The position numbers and the translations under genes are program-made. Shown in pieces: positions 45,671-53,009 of a stretch of 64,000 nucleotides of DNA. Below the pieces are notes generated by a model that saw nothing but the letters and a program-made list of their open reading frames with translations, ran no database searches and was not told the DNA's origin. This stretch comes from Cohnella mopanensis (lineage in GTDB: Bacteria > Bacillota > Bacilli > Paenibacillales > Paenibacillaceae), in assembly GCF_022352055.1 (NCBI RefSeq), contig NZ_JAKRWM010000012.1, forward strand, positions 83,560-147,559, written 5' to 3'. Within the stretch, counting starts at the first letter, position 1. Each line of letters begins with the position of its first letter.

Positions 45671-46689
45671 CGAACATCTATTTTAACCGCTGGTTTTCCG
45701 TTTCCTACCACTATATGAACATGATTCGCGATAACCCGGACGGGGGCAGCTTCAAATTTTACGGTACCCATCCGGATCCGAACCATCTTAGCTTGCAAGC
45801 ATGCGATTATTCCGAACGGGAGCCGGTGCTGCATGGCACCGAGTACGTCGATTATGCCGTGGACTTCTGTCGCCGCCATGAAATCGATATTTTCATCCCG
45901 CGTCTCAAAATGCTCGATATCGCCAAGGAAGTCGAACGTTTCGACGCGATCGGCACCAAGGTCATGGTATGCAGAGACATTCCGTTACTGGAGAGTATGC
46001 TGGAGAAGGATCGATTCTATGAAACGTTGCAAGGGACGGGAGTCGTGGCAATTCCGGAATACTACGTCGTCGAAACCGCGGACCAATTCAAGACGGCTTA
46101 TGATACTCTTGTTCGGAACGGGCATCGGGTTTGTTTTAAACCGACGGACTCCGAGGGGGGCATGGGATTTCGAATCATCGATAATGACATGGATCCTTTG
46201 GCCAATCTGTACGGCTGGGTAAGCTCGTCGGTTCCCTTCGAGCAAGCGTACGGCACATTAAGCGCCGTAGAGAAATTTCCTAAGCTTATGGTGATGGAGC
46301 TTCTTGAGGAGGACGAAGTCAGCATCGACTGCCTAGCGGATCCGGAAGGGAAGCTGATCGTTGCCATACCTAGGAGGAAATCCTCCGGAAGAATTTATTT
46401 GCTGGACGATGTGCCCGAGCTGATGGAAATTGCCGAGAAAGTATCGGCTAAATGCCGGATTCCATACGTATTTAACATACAGGTGAAATATAACAAAGGC
46501 GTTCCTAAGCTATTGGAGATTAATCCTAGAATGTCTGGTGGGTTGTTCATTACGTGCCTGAGCGGAGTAAACATGCCGTACCTAGCGGTGAAGACGATAA
46601 TGGGACAATCTTTCGAGCGGCCTGATCCTCGGTTGGGAATCAAAGCGAGTTATCTCGAGCTGCCGATTGTTATGCAGGGCAAAGGCTGA
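45667..46689 (+). CDS. ATP-grasp ligase of Ter cluster
   Basis: 340 residues. The ATP-grasp fold is seen in VCFKPTDSEGGMGFRII (ATP-lysine and Gly loop), MELLEEDEVSIDCLAD and the metal-binding Glu/Asn in PKLLEINPRMSGGLF. Enzymes of this class link a carboxylate to an amine or thiol at the cost of ATP. The N-terminal domain starts MTNIYFNRWFSVSYHYMNM. Last gene of the coupled five-gene enzyme unit; substrate unknown. A new promoter follows before the XpaC-like gene. Confidence 0.9.
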   Translation: MTNIYFNRWFSVSYHYMNMIRDNPDGGSFKFYGTHPDPNHLSLQACDYSEREPVLHGTEYVDYAVDFCRRHEIDIFIPRLKMLDIAKEVERFDAIGTKVMVCRDIPLLESMLEKDRFYETLQGTGVVAIPEYYVVETADQFKTAYDTLVRNGHRVCFKPTDSEGGMGFRIIDNDMDPLANLYGWVSSSVPFEQAYGTLSAVEKFPKLMVMELLEEDEVSIDCLADPEGKLIVAIPRRKSSGRIYLLDDVPELMEIAEKVSAKCRIPYVFNIQVKYNKGVPKLLEINPRMSGGLFITCLSGVNMPYLAVKTIMGQSFERPDPRLGIKASYLELPIVMQGKG

Positions 46690-46716
46690 CCACACATAAT
46701 AAATTGACGAGAGCGG

Positions 46717-46745
46717 TTGAAAACCATACACTTGTGTTATATAAC
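46717..46745 (+). promoter_or_regulatory. Sigma-A-type promoter for the XpaC-like/telA pair
   Basis: TTGAAA (46717-46722), 17-bp spacer, TATAAC (46740-46745), 59 bp before the TTG start. Confidence 0.6.
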
Positions 46746-46804
46746 CACTTGAACAAGAGGTTCAATTACTGACAAAGGTCATATGACAGGAGGTACGCGA
46801 AACA

Positions 46805-47515
46805 TTGCTTCGTTCCAAATGGGGGCTTGCCTCCGTAATCGTCGGTTATGTTGTAGGTCTTGTATCAGTTAACTTTGTTCATGTTACCGTATCTTTAATA
46901 TTCCCTATCTTGGGAACTCTTCTGGGCTCTACGATTCGTCAAGCCGAGCTTAAAGTGGCCAAGTTGGCCGCGGAGAGAGAGTCCGCCAATGCGGCAGCGT
47001 CGGCGGCAACGAATAGCACTCAACGGGTAGATCAGTTACGCGGCGAGAATAATTCGGTTCCCGATACGTCCGCGGGGCATGCAAACCATCCGCATGGGCA
47101 TAGAGGCCCTGCTCTTGGACCGGAATGGGACACGGTCATGGATTATATTGGAACGATCGAGGATATGGTGCTGATCGAGGGAGAGAAGAACAATCTGGAC
47201 AACGAGATCGTTCAACGTACTCTATCGCTGCTCGTCAGGTTAAATCGGGTCATTCCGCAACTCGTCCAATTCAACAACGGGGACATTAATCACAAGATCC
47301 AACGCCTTGTCTTGAAGGATCTCAACGGAACCATTACGCCATTCCTTAATCTTAGCGGAGAAGCCAAACGGCAGAATCGCAGAATTTTATTGAACAGCCT
47401 TAAGGATATCGACGGTCAAATTACGACTTACACGGGTTTTATCGAGCAGAAGGATCTTATGGAATTGAAAAACAAAGCTGAGCTCATTCACCAGCGTTAC
47501 GGTGCGAGCAACTAA
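46805..47515 (+). CDS. XpaC-like membrane-anchored helical protein
   Basis: 236 residues; the TTG start has CAGGAGGT 10 bp upstream. Two N-terminal hydrophobic stretches (LASVIVGYVVGLVSVNFV, VTVSLIFPILGTLLG) form a membrane hairpin. A linker with HANHPHGHRG follows and then a long helical region (SLLVRLNRVIPQLVQF...LLNSLKDIDGQITTYTGF). Order and shape match XpaC, which pairs with TelA/YaaN in Bacillus, but sequence identity to XpaC was not measured. Function inferred as TelA partner. 20 bp separate it from telA. Confidence 0.65.
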   Translation: MLRSKWGLASVIVGYVVGLVSVNFVHVTVSLIFPILGTLLGSTIRQAELKVAKLAAERESANAAASAATNSTQRVDQLRGENNSVPDTSAGHANHPHGHRGPALGPEWDTVMDYIGTIEDMVLIEGEKNNLDNEIVQRTLSLLVRLNRVIPQLVQFNNGDINHKIQRLVLKDLNGTITPFLNLSGEAKRQNRRILLNSLKDIDGQITTYTGFIEQKDLMELKNKAELIHQRYGASN

Positions 47516-47535
47516 CTCTAAGGGAGGATTTAAGC

Positions 47536-48633
47536 ATGAGTTCGCAAGTCATTCTGCTTAAGGATTCAGACGCGGCAAAGGTTCAACAGGAAGCGCAAGC
47601 AACGATTCAACGCATTTCTTCGACGGACGCTACTCAATTGGATTCTCTAATGGACGAAATCGGTAGAATGGGCCAGAAGACGATGGAAAAAGCCGGAGCT
47701 AACCTGACTTTGCTGGAGCGTCCGTTGAACGATCTTCTGGGCGGCAAGCGTTCGGAAATCGCCGGCAATATTTTGAAGCTGCGCAATGAAGTGGACGACT
47801 TGAACCGGAGCAAGGATCTATCGCTAATGCAGAAAATTTTGCGCAAAACTCCGATGAAAAACTACATCATGAAGTATCAGTCGGTTAGAACCAACGTACA
47901 AGCGATCATCTCCGCGCTGCGTAACGGCAAAGACACGTTGGAAGAGAACATCGTGCATATGCGCAATCTGAAGCAAATGTGTCTTCAGGAAATGTATAAC
48001 GTTCAGCAACGCATAGAGATGGGGAACCAGCTTAAAGTATTGTTCGAGCAAGAAATCGCCAAGCCGGAGAACGAGTCGAGAAAAGCTCAGTTGGAACGGG
48101 GCTTGCGCAAGGTCGTTACTCGGATTCAAGCCTTGACCGAGATGATCATGCTGTACCAGCAAGCGATTGCCGGTTCGGACATCATTAACGACAATAATGA
48201 CAAGCTGATCGATTCGGTTGACGCGACAATTGATAAGACGCAGCATCTCATTACCGTGTCCGCGATGATCGCAACGGCTTTGGATGATCAGTTGAAGGTT
48301 ATTGATGCCGTTAACACTACGAACGAAATGCTTGGTAAGCAGTTCGCGGAAAATGCCCGTCTTCTCAACGAAACGACGCAGAAGACGACGCAAGCGATGA
48401 CGAAGTCCTCCATGTCGATGGAGCAAATCAACCAAGCGATGAACGATCTGACTTCGGCGATTACCCGTTGCGAAGAGTCCAACCGTACGATTATCGCATC
48501 GGCGACGGAACAAACCACGCGCCTGACCGAGATCAACAAGCAAATGGGTCAACGTCTAGGTTTGCAAGCCGGGACAAGCTCTCCAACGCCGGCTGCCATT
48601 CAACAGCCGGAAGTCACGAGTTTATTGGACTAA
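47536..48633 (+). CDS. telA: TelA family toxic-anion resistance protein
   Basis: 365 residues; GGGAGG lies about 8 bp before the ATG. Entirely helical, as is TelA/KlaA: ATQLDSLMDEIGRMGQKTMEKAG, the central KIPLxK-like region around LMQKILRKTPMKNYIMKY, then long coiled coil with NTTNEMLGKQFAENARLLNETT. Associated with tellurite and toxic-anion resistance and found next to TerD/TerC genes or XpaC. No membrane segment. A GU-rich terminator lies 155 bp downstream, after a 23-bp repeat array. Confidence 0.93.
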   Translation: MSSQVILLKDSDAAKVQQEAQATIQRISSTDATQLDSLMDEIGRMGQKTMEKAGANLTLLERPLNDLLGGKRSEIAGNILKLRNEVDDLNRSKDLSLMQKILRKTPMKNYIMKYQSVRTNVQAIISALRNGKDTLEENIVHMRNLKQMCLQEMYNVQQRIEMGNQLKVLFEQEIAKPENESRKAQLERGLRKVVTRIQALTEMIMLYQQAIAGSDIINDNNDKLIDSVDATIDKTQHLITVSAMIATALDDQLKVIDAVNTTNEMLGKQFAENARLLNETTQKTTQAMTKSSMSMEQINQAMNDLTSAITRCEESNRTIIASATEQTTRLTEINKQMGQRLGLQAGTSSPTPAAIQQPEVTSLLD

Positions 48634-48663
48634 TTGTTTATTATGTTAAAGAGTTTAATTGTC

Positions 48664-48777
48664 GCAGGTACGCTAGTAAGACCAATGCAGTTGCGCTCGC
48701 TCGACCAATGCAGGTACTCTAGCAAGACCAATGCAGGTACGCTAGCAAGACCAATGCAGGTACGCTCGAAAGACGCG
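48664..48777. repeat. 23-bp direct repeat, five copies
   Basis: Units of GCAGGTACGCTAGCAAGACC plus AAT start at 48664, 48687, 48710, 48733 and 48756, contiguous, with the second and last most diverged. They lie between the telA stop and its terminator, so they are in the 3' untranslated part of the message. Confidence 0.92.
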
Positions 48778-48787
48778 TGAAGCACAC

Positions 48788-48823
48788 GCCGTCGGTTCCC
48801 CACAGGGAGCTGGCGGCTTTTTT
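48788..48823 (+). terminator. Terminator of the XpaC-like/telA unit
   Basis: GCCGTCGGTTCCC pairs with GGGAGCTGGCGGC (three G-U pairs) around CACA, then T6. It argues against the GTG at 48777 as a start of the next gene. Confidence 0.8.
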
Positions 48824-48851
48824 ATTTTCAATTTGGGAGGAGCAGGTTGAT

Positions 48852-49529
48852 ATGTTCGAGAAGGAATATGAGCTTTTTTGGAAAAAGCAGGTTAAGGGAG
48901 TTGGAGGGCAGAGGCTTGAGATGTTGCAGAGGGATTTGACGGGGACGAGGAAGCTGCTGGAATCAGTATTAATTCCTGTATTCGGGAGCTTTGAGGATTT
49001 GGAGATCGAATATGAAATGGTCAGCTTATCAGGTACGAAAATATACGCTGATGTATTTCATTCCCGGTTGCGGGTCGTTTTCGAGGAAGACCACTTCGTC
49101 ACCCATGCGGAGAAGATAACGCGGGACCGGTTTTCCTTCGAAAGGGCTCGCGCTCGTTCGGTTGCGATCTTCGGGTACATCTATTTTCCGTATAGCCGGG
49201 ATGAGTTGGATAAAAAACCGGAGTTCTGCCAACGGAATTTATACGAATTAATCGGTCGTATCGGTATTGCGGAAGGAACAGGTTTGCTCGAATTACCCGT
49301 ATACGAGAGAGAGGCCATGCGCTTTGCTTTGCTGCGGAATAAGCCGTTCCAGATGGCGGACATATGTACATGGCTCCACCTTAAGAGAGAGGCCAGCAGG
49401 AGCGTGCTGCGAAATCTCGAGTCCAAGGGACTAGTCTATCCTGTTGGGGGCGGCAGCACTAGATGCCATGCTTTCATGATCACGGAGAAGGCGAAGGATC
49501 TTTTCCATCGGAATAAGCAGCTCGAGTAG
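48852..49529 (+). CDS. Hypothetical protein with C-terminal winged-helix-like domain
   Basis: About 225 residues from the ATG at 48852, with GGGAGG 11 bp upstream and after the telA terminator. The first ~60 residues are charged and helical; the middle (IYADVFHSRLRVVFEEDHF...RSVAIFGYIYFPYSRDEL) is alpha/beta. The last ~75 (RNKPFQMADICTWLHLKREASRSVLRNLESKGLVYPVG) look like a winged helix with a recognition helix and wing. No known family is recognised. It could be a stress regulator given its position after the Ter block, but that is only inference. Confidence 0.65.
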   Translation: MFEKEYELFWKKQVKGVGGQRLEMLQRDLTGTRKLLESVLIPVFGSFEDLEIEYEMVSLSGTKIYADVFHSRLRVVFEEDHFVTHAEKITRDRFSFERARARSVAIFGYIYFPYSRDELDKKPEFCQRNLYELIGRIGIAEGTGLLELPVYEREAMRFALLRNKPFQMADICTWLHLKREASRSVLRNLESKGLVYPVGGGSTRCHAFMITEKAKDLFHRNKQLE

Positions 49530-49592
49530 GGTGTGCGTGCGTGCAGGCGGACGTGCGTACGGACGGGCGTATGGAATTGGAGGGGAAAAGCA

Positions 49593-49853
49593 ACGAGGAA
49601 AACCGACTAACTCATGCGTAGGAGGGGGAGTGAGGGAGAAGTAGCGAGGAAAAACCGATTAATTCATGCGTAGGAGGGGGAGGAGGAGAGAAGTAGCGAG
49701 GAAAAACCGACTAACTCATGCGTAGGAGCGGGAGGAGGAGAGTAGTAGCACGGAAAAACCGACTAACTCATTCGTAGGAGGGGGAGTGAGGGAGAAGTAG
49801 CGAGGGAAAACCGACTAATTCATTCGTAGGAGCGGGATGAGGAGATAAGTAGG
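49593..49853. repeat. 52-bp tandem repeat, five copies
   Basis: Purine-rich units with the anchor AAACCGACTAACTCATGCG; the CCG of the anchor lies at 49603, 49655, 49707, 49759 and 49811, every interval 52 bp. Preceded by a short CGTGCGTGCG-type patch at 49531-49570. No hairpin core was found. Otherwise nothing is seen in 49530-49949. Confidence 0.93.
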
Positions 49854-49949
49854 GGAAGGAGAGAACCCGTTAGGAATATGACCCGTCATGAATCCTCTCT
49901 CAGCTGGATACACTATAGTATCCGGCCTGATAGAGAGGAAGTCGATTCC

Positions 49950-50048
49950 ATGATCATGAGTTGGGTTATCGGCATTGGCATTCTGGTTCTGATCGTCGTG
50001 GCGAGCAGCGAGAAGGCGGAAGCGATCATGGAGCTTTCCGAGGAGTAG
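49950..50048 (+). CDS. 32-residue single-helix membrane peptide
   Basis: Short frame MIMSWVIGIGILVLIVVA plus a charged tail SSEKAEAIMELSEE. GAGAGGA lies about 11 bp before the ATG at 49950. One hydrophobic helix fills residues 4-18 and the acidic tail would face one side of the membrane. No family is recognised. Support is limited to the ribosome site and the clean helix/tail layout. Confidence 0.5.
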   Translation: MIMSWVIGIGILVLIVVASSEKAEAIMELSEE

Positions 50049-50128
50049 GATGGCAAAAGATGTTCAAATGTCCCCCGATTTGGTACTATACCAATAGATA
50101 ACTTCGCCAACCGGGAGGAGCATACTGC

Positions 50129-50713
50129 TTGGATTTTACTTTTGAAATCTTAGATCCTACCACGATTAACGTTCGATTCAATTATGGAGGCGAATGGTTC
50201 GAGTTTAATTTGTACTGTAAACAGAACCAATGGATTCTTCATCCCTTCGATGCGAATTTGCTAGGTAACCCGGACATGTGCCGTCTCGTCGTGGCGGACC
50301 TGCTCGCGAATAAACCGTTTCAGGTTATGCTAGCTAAGGAAAGGATTATGCTGTCTCAACTCAGAACGTCAATCGATGTCTCCGGCAATCAGAACGACTA
50401 CGATCGGGTTCGGGGCGGAAGATTCGATGACGAGGTTGAAGAAACGGGCAACGATCCGATAGACGATTGGGTTAGAAACCATACTTTCGATGAAATATTG
50501 GCCCAAGAGCTGCAAGCAGTCGAGGAGCGACTGCAGCTCTTTAATACTTTGTTGCAAAAAATGTTCTATGAAAATTTGGGTCCTGGAAACGTAGAGTTTG
50601 ATAAAATACAAGAAATTACGCGAATTTACAAAGATACTGCTGGTAGATTAGATGAATTGATAGATCCGGACAGCCTCTTAGGAGACCGTAACAAGGATGG
50701 GCGTCGATTCTAG
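50129..50713 (+). CDS. Hypothetical protein, acidic, C-terminal helical
   Basis: 194 residues with a TTG start and GGGAGGAG 8 bp upstream. The first ~75 residues are beta-rich (FTFEILDPTTINVRFNYGGEWFEFNLYC). After an acidic linker (RFDDEVEETGNDPIDDW) comes a helical region (FDEILAQELQAVEERLQLFNTLLQKMFYE). No signal peptide or membrane segment and no known motif. It lies 58 bp before the AIM24 gene and may share its transcript. Confidence 0.65.
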   Translation: MDFTFEILDPTTINVRFNYGGEWFEFNLYCKQNQWILHPFDANLLGNPDMCRLVVADLLANKPFQVMLAKERIMLSQLRTSIDVSGNQNDYDRVRGGRFDDEVEETGNDPIDDWVRNHTFDEILAQELQAVEERLQLFNTLLQKMFYENLGPGNVEFDKIQEITRIYKDTAGRLDELIDPDSLLGDRNKDGRRF

Positions 50714-50771
50714 ACCGCTGTACCTGAGATCGTTGAACAGATAAGCCAATCAGACACTCGGAGGGTTAACG

Positions 50772-51449
50772 ATGAAACATGAAGTTCTGTATCAGGGAGC
50801 ATTCGCGTTGCTGAAGATTCAATTGAACGCAGGCGAGGCTGTAAAAGCGGAATCGGGCGCAATGGTGTCCATGTCTCCTAATATCGATGTTAAAGGGACT
50901 GCCGATGGCGGCATTATGGCGGGACTGGGAAGAATGCTGAGCGGCGAAACGTTCTTCTTTCAAGAGCTGGCTGCGAACCGGGGGGGCGGAGAAGTGTTGC
51001 TCGCTCCGTCGTCCATGGGGGATATTCAATCCGTGGAGCTGGACGGCTCCTACCGTCTGTTCGTGCAGAAGGATGGTTTCTTAGCGGGAACTAGCGGAAT
51101 TCATGTGAATACGAAAATGCAAAATCTTAGCCGTGGTCTCTTGTCCGGCGAAGGGTTCTTCATTATCGAGATCAGCGGCACCGGTACGGTGTTTTTATCT
51201 TCCTACGGCGCTATTCACGCCATCAATCTCGAGCCAGGAGAAGAGCGGATTATCGATAACGGGCATCTGGTCGCTTGGCCTGATTACATGAACTATACGA
51301 TCGAGAAAGCTTCCAAAGGCTGGTTCTCCAGCATTACAAGCGGTGAAGGGTTAGTATGCAGATTCCGCGGTGAAGGAGTCGTACTCGTACAAACCCGCAA
51401 TCCTTCAGGATTCGGCAGTTGGATCAAGAAGTTTATCCCAAGTCGCTAA
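50772..51449 (+). CDS. AIM24 family protein
   Basis: 225 residues; GGAGGG lies 6-7 bp before the ATG. Typical of the TIGR00266/AIM24 double-stranded-beta-helix family: LKIQLNAGEAVKAESGAMVSMS, GGIMAGLGRMLSGETFFFQ, LLSGEGFFIIEISGTGTVFLSSYGAI (read in parts) and SGEGLVCRFRGEGVVLVQTRNP. The bacterial proteins have no settled function; the yeast relative is mitochondrial. No membrane segment. Monocistronic or joined to the preceding gene. Confidence 0.92.
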   Translation: MKHEVLYQGAFALLKIQLNAGEAVKAESGAMVSMSPNIDVKGTADGGIMAGLGRMLSGETFFFQELAANRGGGEVLLAPSSMGDIQSVELDGSYRLFVQKDGFLAGTSGIHVNTKMQNLSRGLLSGEGFFIIEISGTGTVFLSSYGAIHAINLEPGEERIIDNGHLVAWPDYMNYTIEKASKGWFSSITSGEGLVCRFRGEGVVLVQTRNPSGFGSWIKKFIPSR

Positions 51450-51482
51450 TCGTGTAGTTTTTGCGAAATTTTCTGTGAATTC

Positions 51483-51511
51483 TTAGCAGACAAGCTCTCT
51501 TTTGATATAAT
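51483..51511 (+). promoter_or_regulatory. Sigma-A-type promoter for the ECF sigma gene
   Basis: TTAGCA (51483-51488), 17-bp spacer, TATAAT (51506-51511), 39 bp before the start. No ECF-type autoregulatory promoter is evident. Confidence 0.5.
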
Positions 51512-51549
51512 GGGGGATATTGAGGTTCACAGAATAGAGGTGCAAACCT

Positions 51550-52092
51550 ATGGATATGCAACATACCGTCAACAGGGGCATCCCTGTTATCTCTTACGAG
51601 CAATTATTCGAGCACTACAAAGATAAAATTTTCAGCTTCGCATGGAAAATCCTGCGGAGTAAAATGGATAGCGAAGAGGCCGTTCAAGAGACGTTCCTTA
51701 AGCTGTACATTAATTTCGAACGCCTTGACCCGGCAGGGTCGGTCTCCTCTTTAATTTTCACTACGACGAAGAACATCTGCATCGATATTTTGCGCAAGCG
51801 GAAAACCAAGCTTACGTTAGCTCATCCCATGATGAAGCACGAAGGCTGGGAAGACCAGGCTGCCGATGCGATGCGGCCGGAAGACGCGCTGATCTTGAAG
51901 GAAGCTTCGGAGCATTTGCTAGCGGCGATAGATAAGCTTCCTAAAGCTTATCGACTGATGGTCTATCAGCGATACGTGCTGGATATGTCCATGGAAGAGA
52001 TCGTCGAGATGAACCATGTCAAGATGAACACGGTAAAGTCCCGTCTGAAGAGGGGCCGGGATTTACTTAAGAAGCATATGGAGAAGGCCTAG
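51550..52092 (+). CDS. ECF-type RNA polymerase sigma factor
   Basis: 180 residues; AGAGGTG lies 7-8 bp before the ATG. Sigma region 2 is seen in LFEHYKDKIFSFAWKILRSKMDSEEAVQETFLKLY, read in two parts, with TTKNICIDILRKR. Region 4 is ALDKLPKAYRLMVYQRY-like (AIDKLPKAYRLMVYQRYVLD) with MSMEEIVEMNHVKMNTVKSRL. The sigma genes of this class are usually followed by an anti-sigma factor; here the next gene is an RsbQ-like hydrolase behind a terminator, and no anti-sigma gene is seen. Its targets could include the TGAAAC/CGTA promoter at 36.3 kb. Confidence 0.93.
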   Translation: MDMQHTVNRGIPVISYEQLFEHYKDKIFSFAWKILRSKMDSEEAVQETFLKLYINFERLDPAGSVSSLIFTTTKNICIDILRKRKTKLTLAHPMMKHEGWEDQAADAMRPEDALILKEASEHLLAAIDKLPKAYRLMVYQRYVLDMSMEEIVEMNHVKMNTVKSRLKRGRDLLKKHMEKA

Positions 52093-52097
52093 TCAGT

Positions 52098-52141
52098 AGC
52101 CGAGAAACGCCGGGGGATCCGGATATTCTCGGCTCTTTGTT
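52098..52141 (+). terminator. Terminator after the sigma gene
   Basis: AGCCGAGAA (52098-52106) pairs with TTCTCGGCT (52126-52134), with an inner CCGG/CCGG stem, followed by CTTTGTTTG. Confidence 0.65.
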
Positions 52142-52170
52142 TGAAGGATGACAAACGAGAGGTGAAGATG

Positions 52171-52977
52171 ATGGCAAAAGACATTATAACCCGCAACAAC
52201 GTTACTATTACGGGTAAAGGCGATCGGCCAATAATATTCGCGCACGGTTTTGGATGCGATCAGGAGATGTGGCGACATGTCGCGCCTGCCTTCGAGGAAG
52301 ATTACCGCGTGATCTTGTTCGATTACGTTGGCTCGGGAAAATCGGATTTGAATGATTACGATCCGGTAAGATACGGTCAATTGGACGGGTATGCGCAGGA
52401 CGTACTTGAGATCGCGGAAGCGTTGGAGCTTCGCGATGCGATATTCGTAGGGCACTCGGTTAGCGGAATGATCGGAACGTTGGCTTCGATCAGCCGCTCC
52501 GAATATTTCGGGCAACTGATCATGCTCGGACCGTCACCTTGTTACGTTAACGATCTACCCGACTATTACGGTGGATTCGACAGAAAAGATATCGAAGAAC
52601 TGCTAACCATGATGGAAATGAATTTCACGGGCTGGGCCAGTTACTTGGCGCCGATCGTTATGAATAATCCTGAGCGTCGCGAGCTGGCGGACGAGCTTGA
52701 ACAGACGTTCTGTTCGAGAGATCCCGGTATCGCGCGTCAATTCGCGGAGGTAACCTTCTACTGCGATTGTCGCGAAGAGTTGAACAAGGTTACGGTTCCA
52801 TCTCTTATCCTGCAATGTTCCGAGGATAGTATCGCTCCCATAGAGGTAGGAGAATACTTGCATTCGAATCTGAGGAATAACACTCTGAAGTTGATGAGGG
52901 CGAAAGGCCATTATCCTCACTTAAGCCATCCGGAAGAAACGACGCAATACATTAAACAATATTTGATGCATTTCTGA
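52171..52977 (+). CDS. RsbQ-like alpha/beta hydrolase
   Basis: 268 residues from the ATG at 52171 (GAGAGGTGA about 6 bp upstream; an ATG at 52168 is also possible). Alpha/beta-hydrolase with AHGFGCDQEMW (oxyanion region), nucleophile Ser96 in VGHSVSGM, the same number as in B. subtilis RsbQ, Asp in SEDSIAP and His in KGHYPHLSHPEE. RsbQ makes or senses a small ligand that switches on a partner PAS domain. The PAS-GGDEF gene starts 32 bp downstream, giving the RsbQ-PAS module with a new output. Confidence 0.92.
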   Translation: MAKDIITRNNVTITGKGDRPIIFAHGFGCDQEMWRHVAPAFEEDYRVILFDYVGSGKSDLNDYDPVRYGQLDGYAQDVLEIAEALELRDAIFVGHSVSGMIGTLASISRSEYFGQLIMLGPSPCYVNDLPDYYGGFDRKDIEELLTMMEMNFTGWASYLAPIVMNNPERRELADELEQTFCSRDPGIARQFAEVTFYCDCREELNKVTVPSLILQCSEDSIAPIEVGEYLHSNLRNNTLKLMRAKGHYPHLSHPEETTQYIKQYLMHF

Positions 52978-53009
52978 TTCGTTAATTATAGGGAAAGGGC
53001 TGCGGCCTT

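Noticed and set aside
48777..48851. GTG start for the winged-helix-like gene
   Set aside because: It lies before the telA terminator hairpin and has no ribosome site; the ATG at 48852 has GGGAGG.
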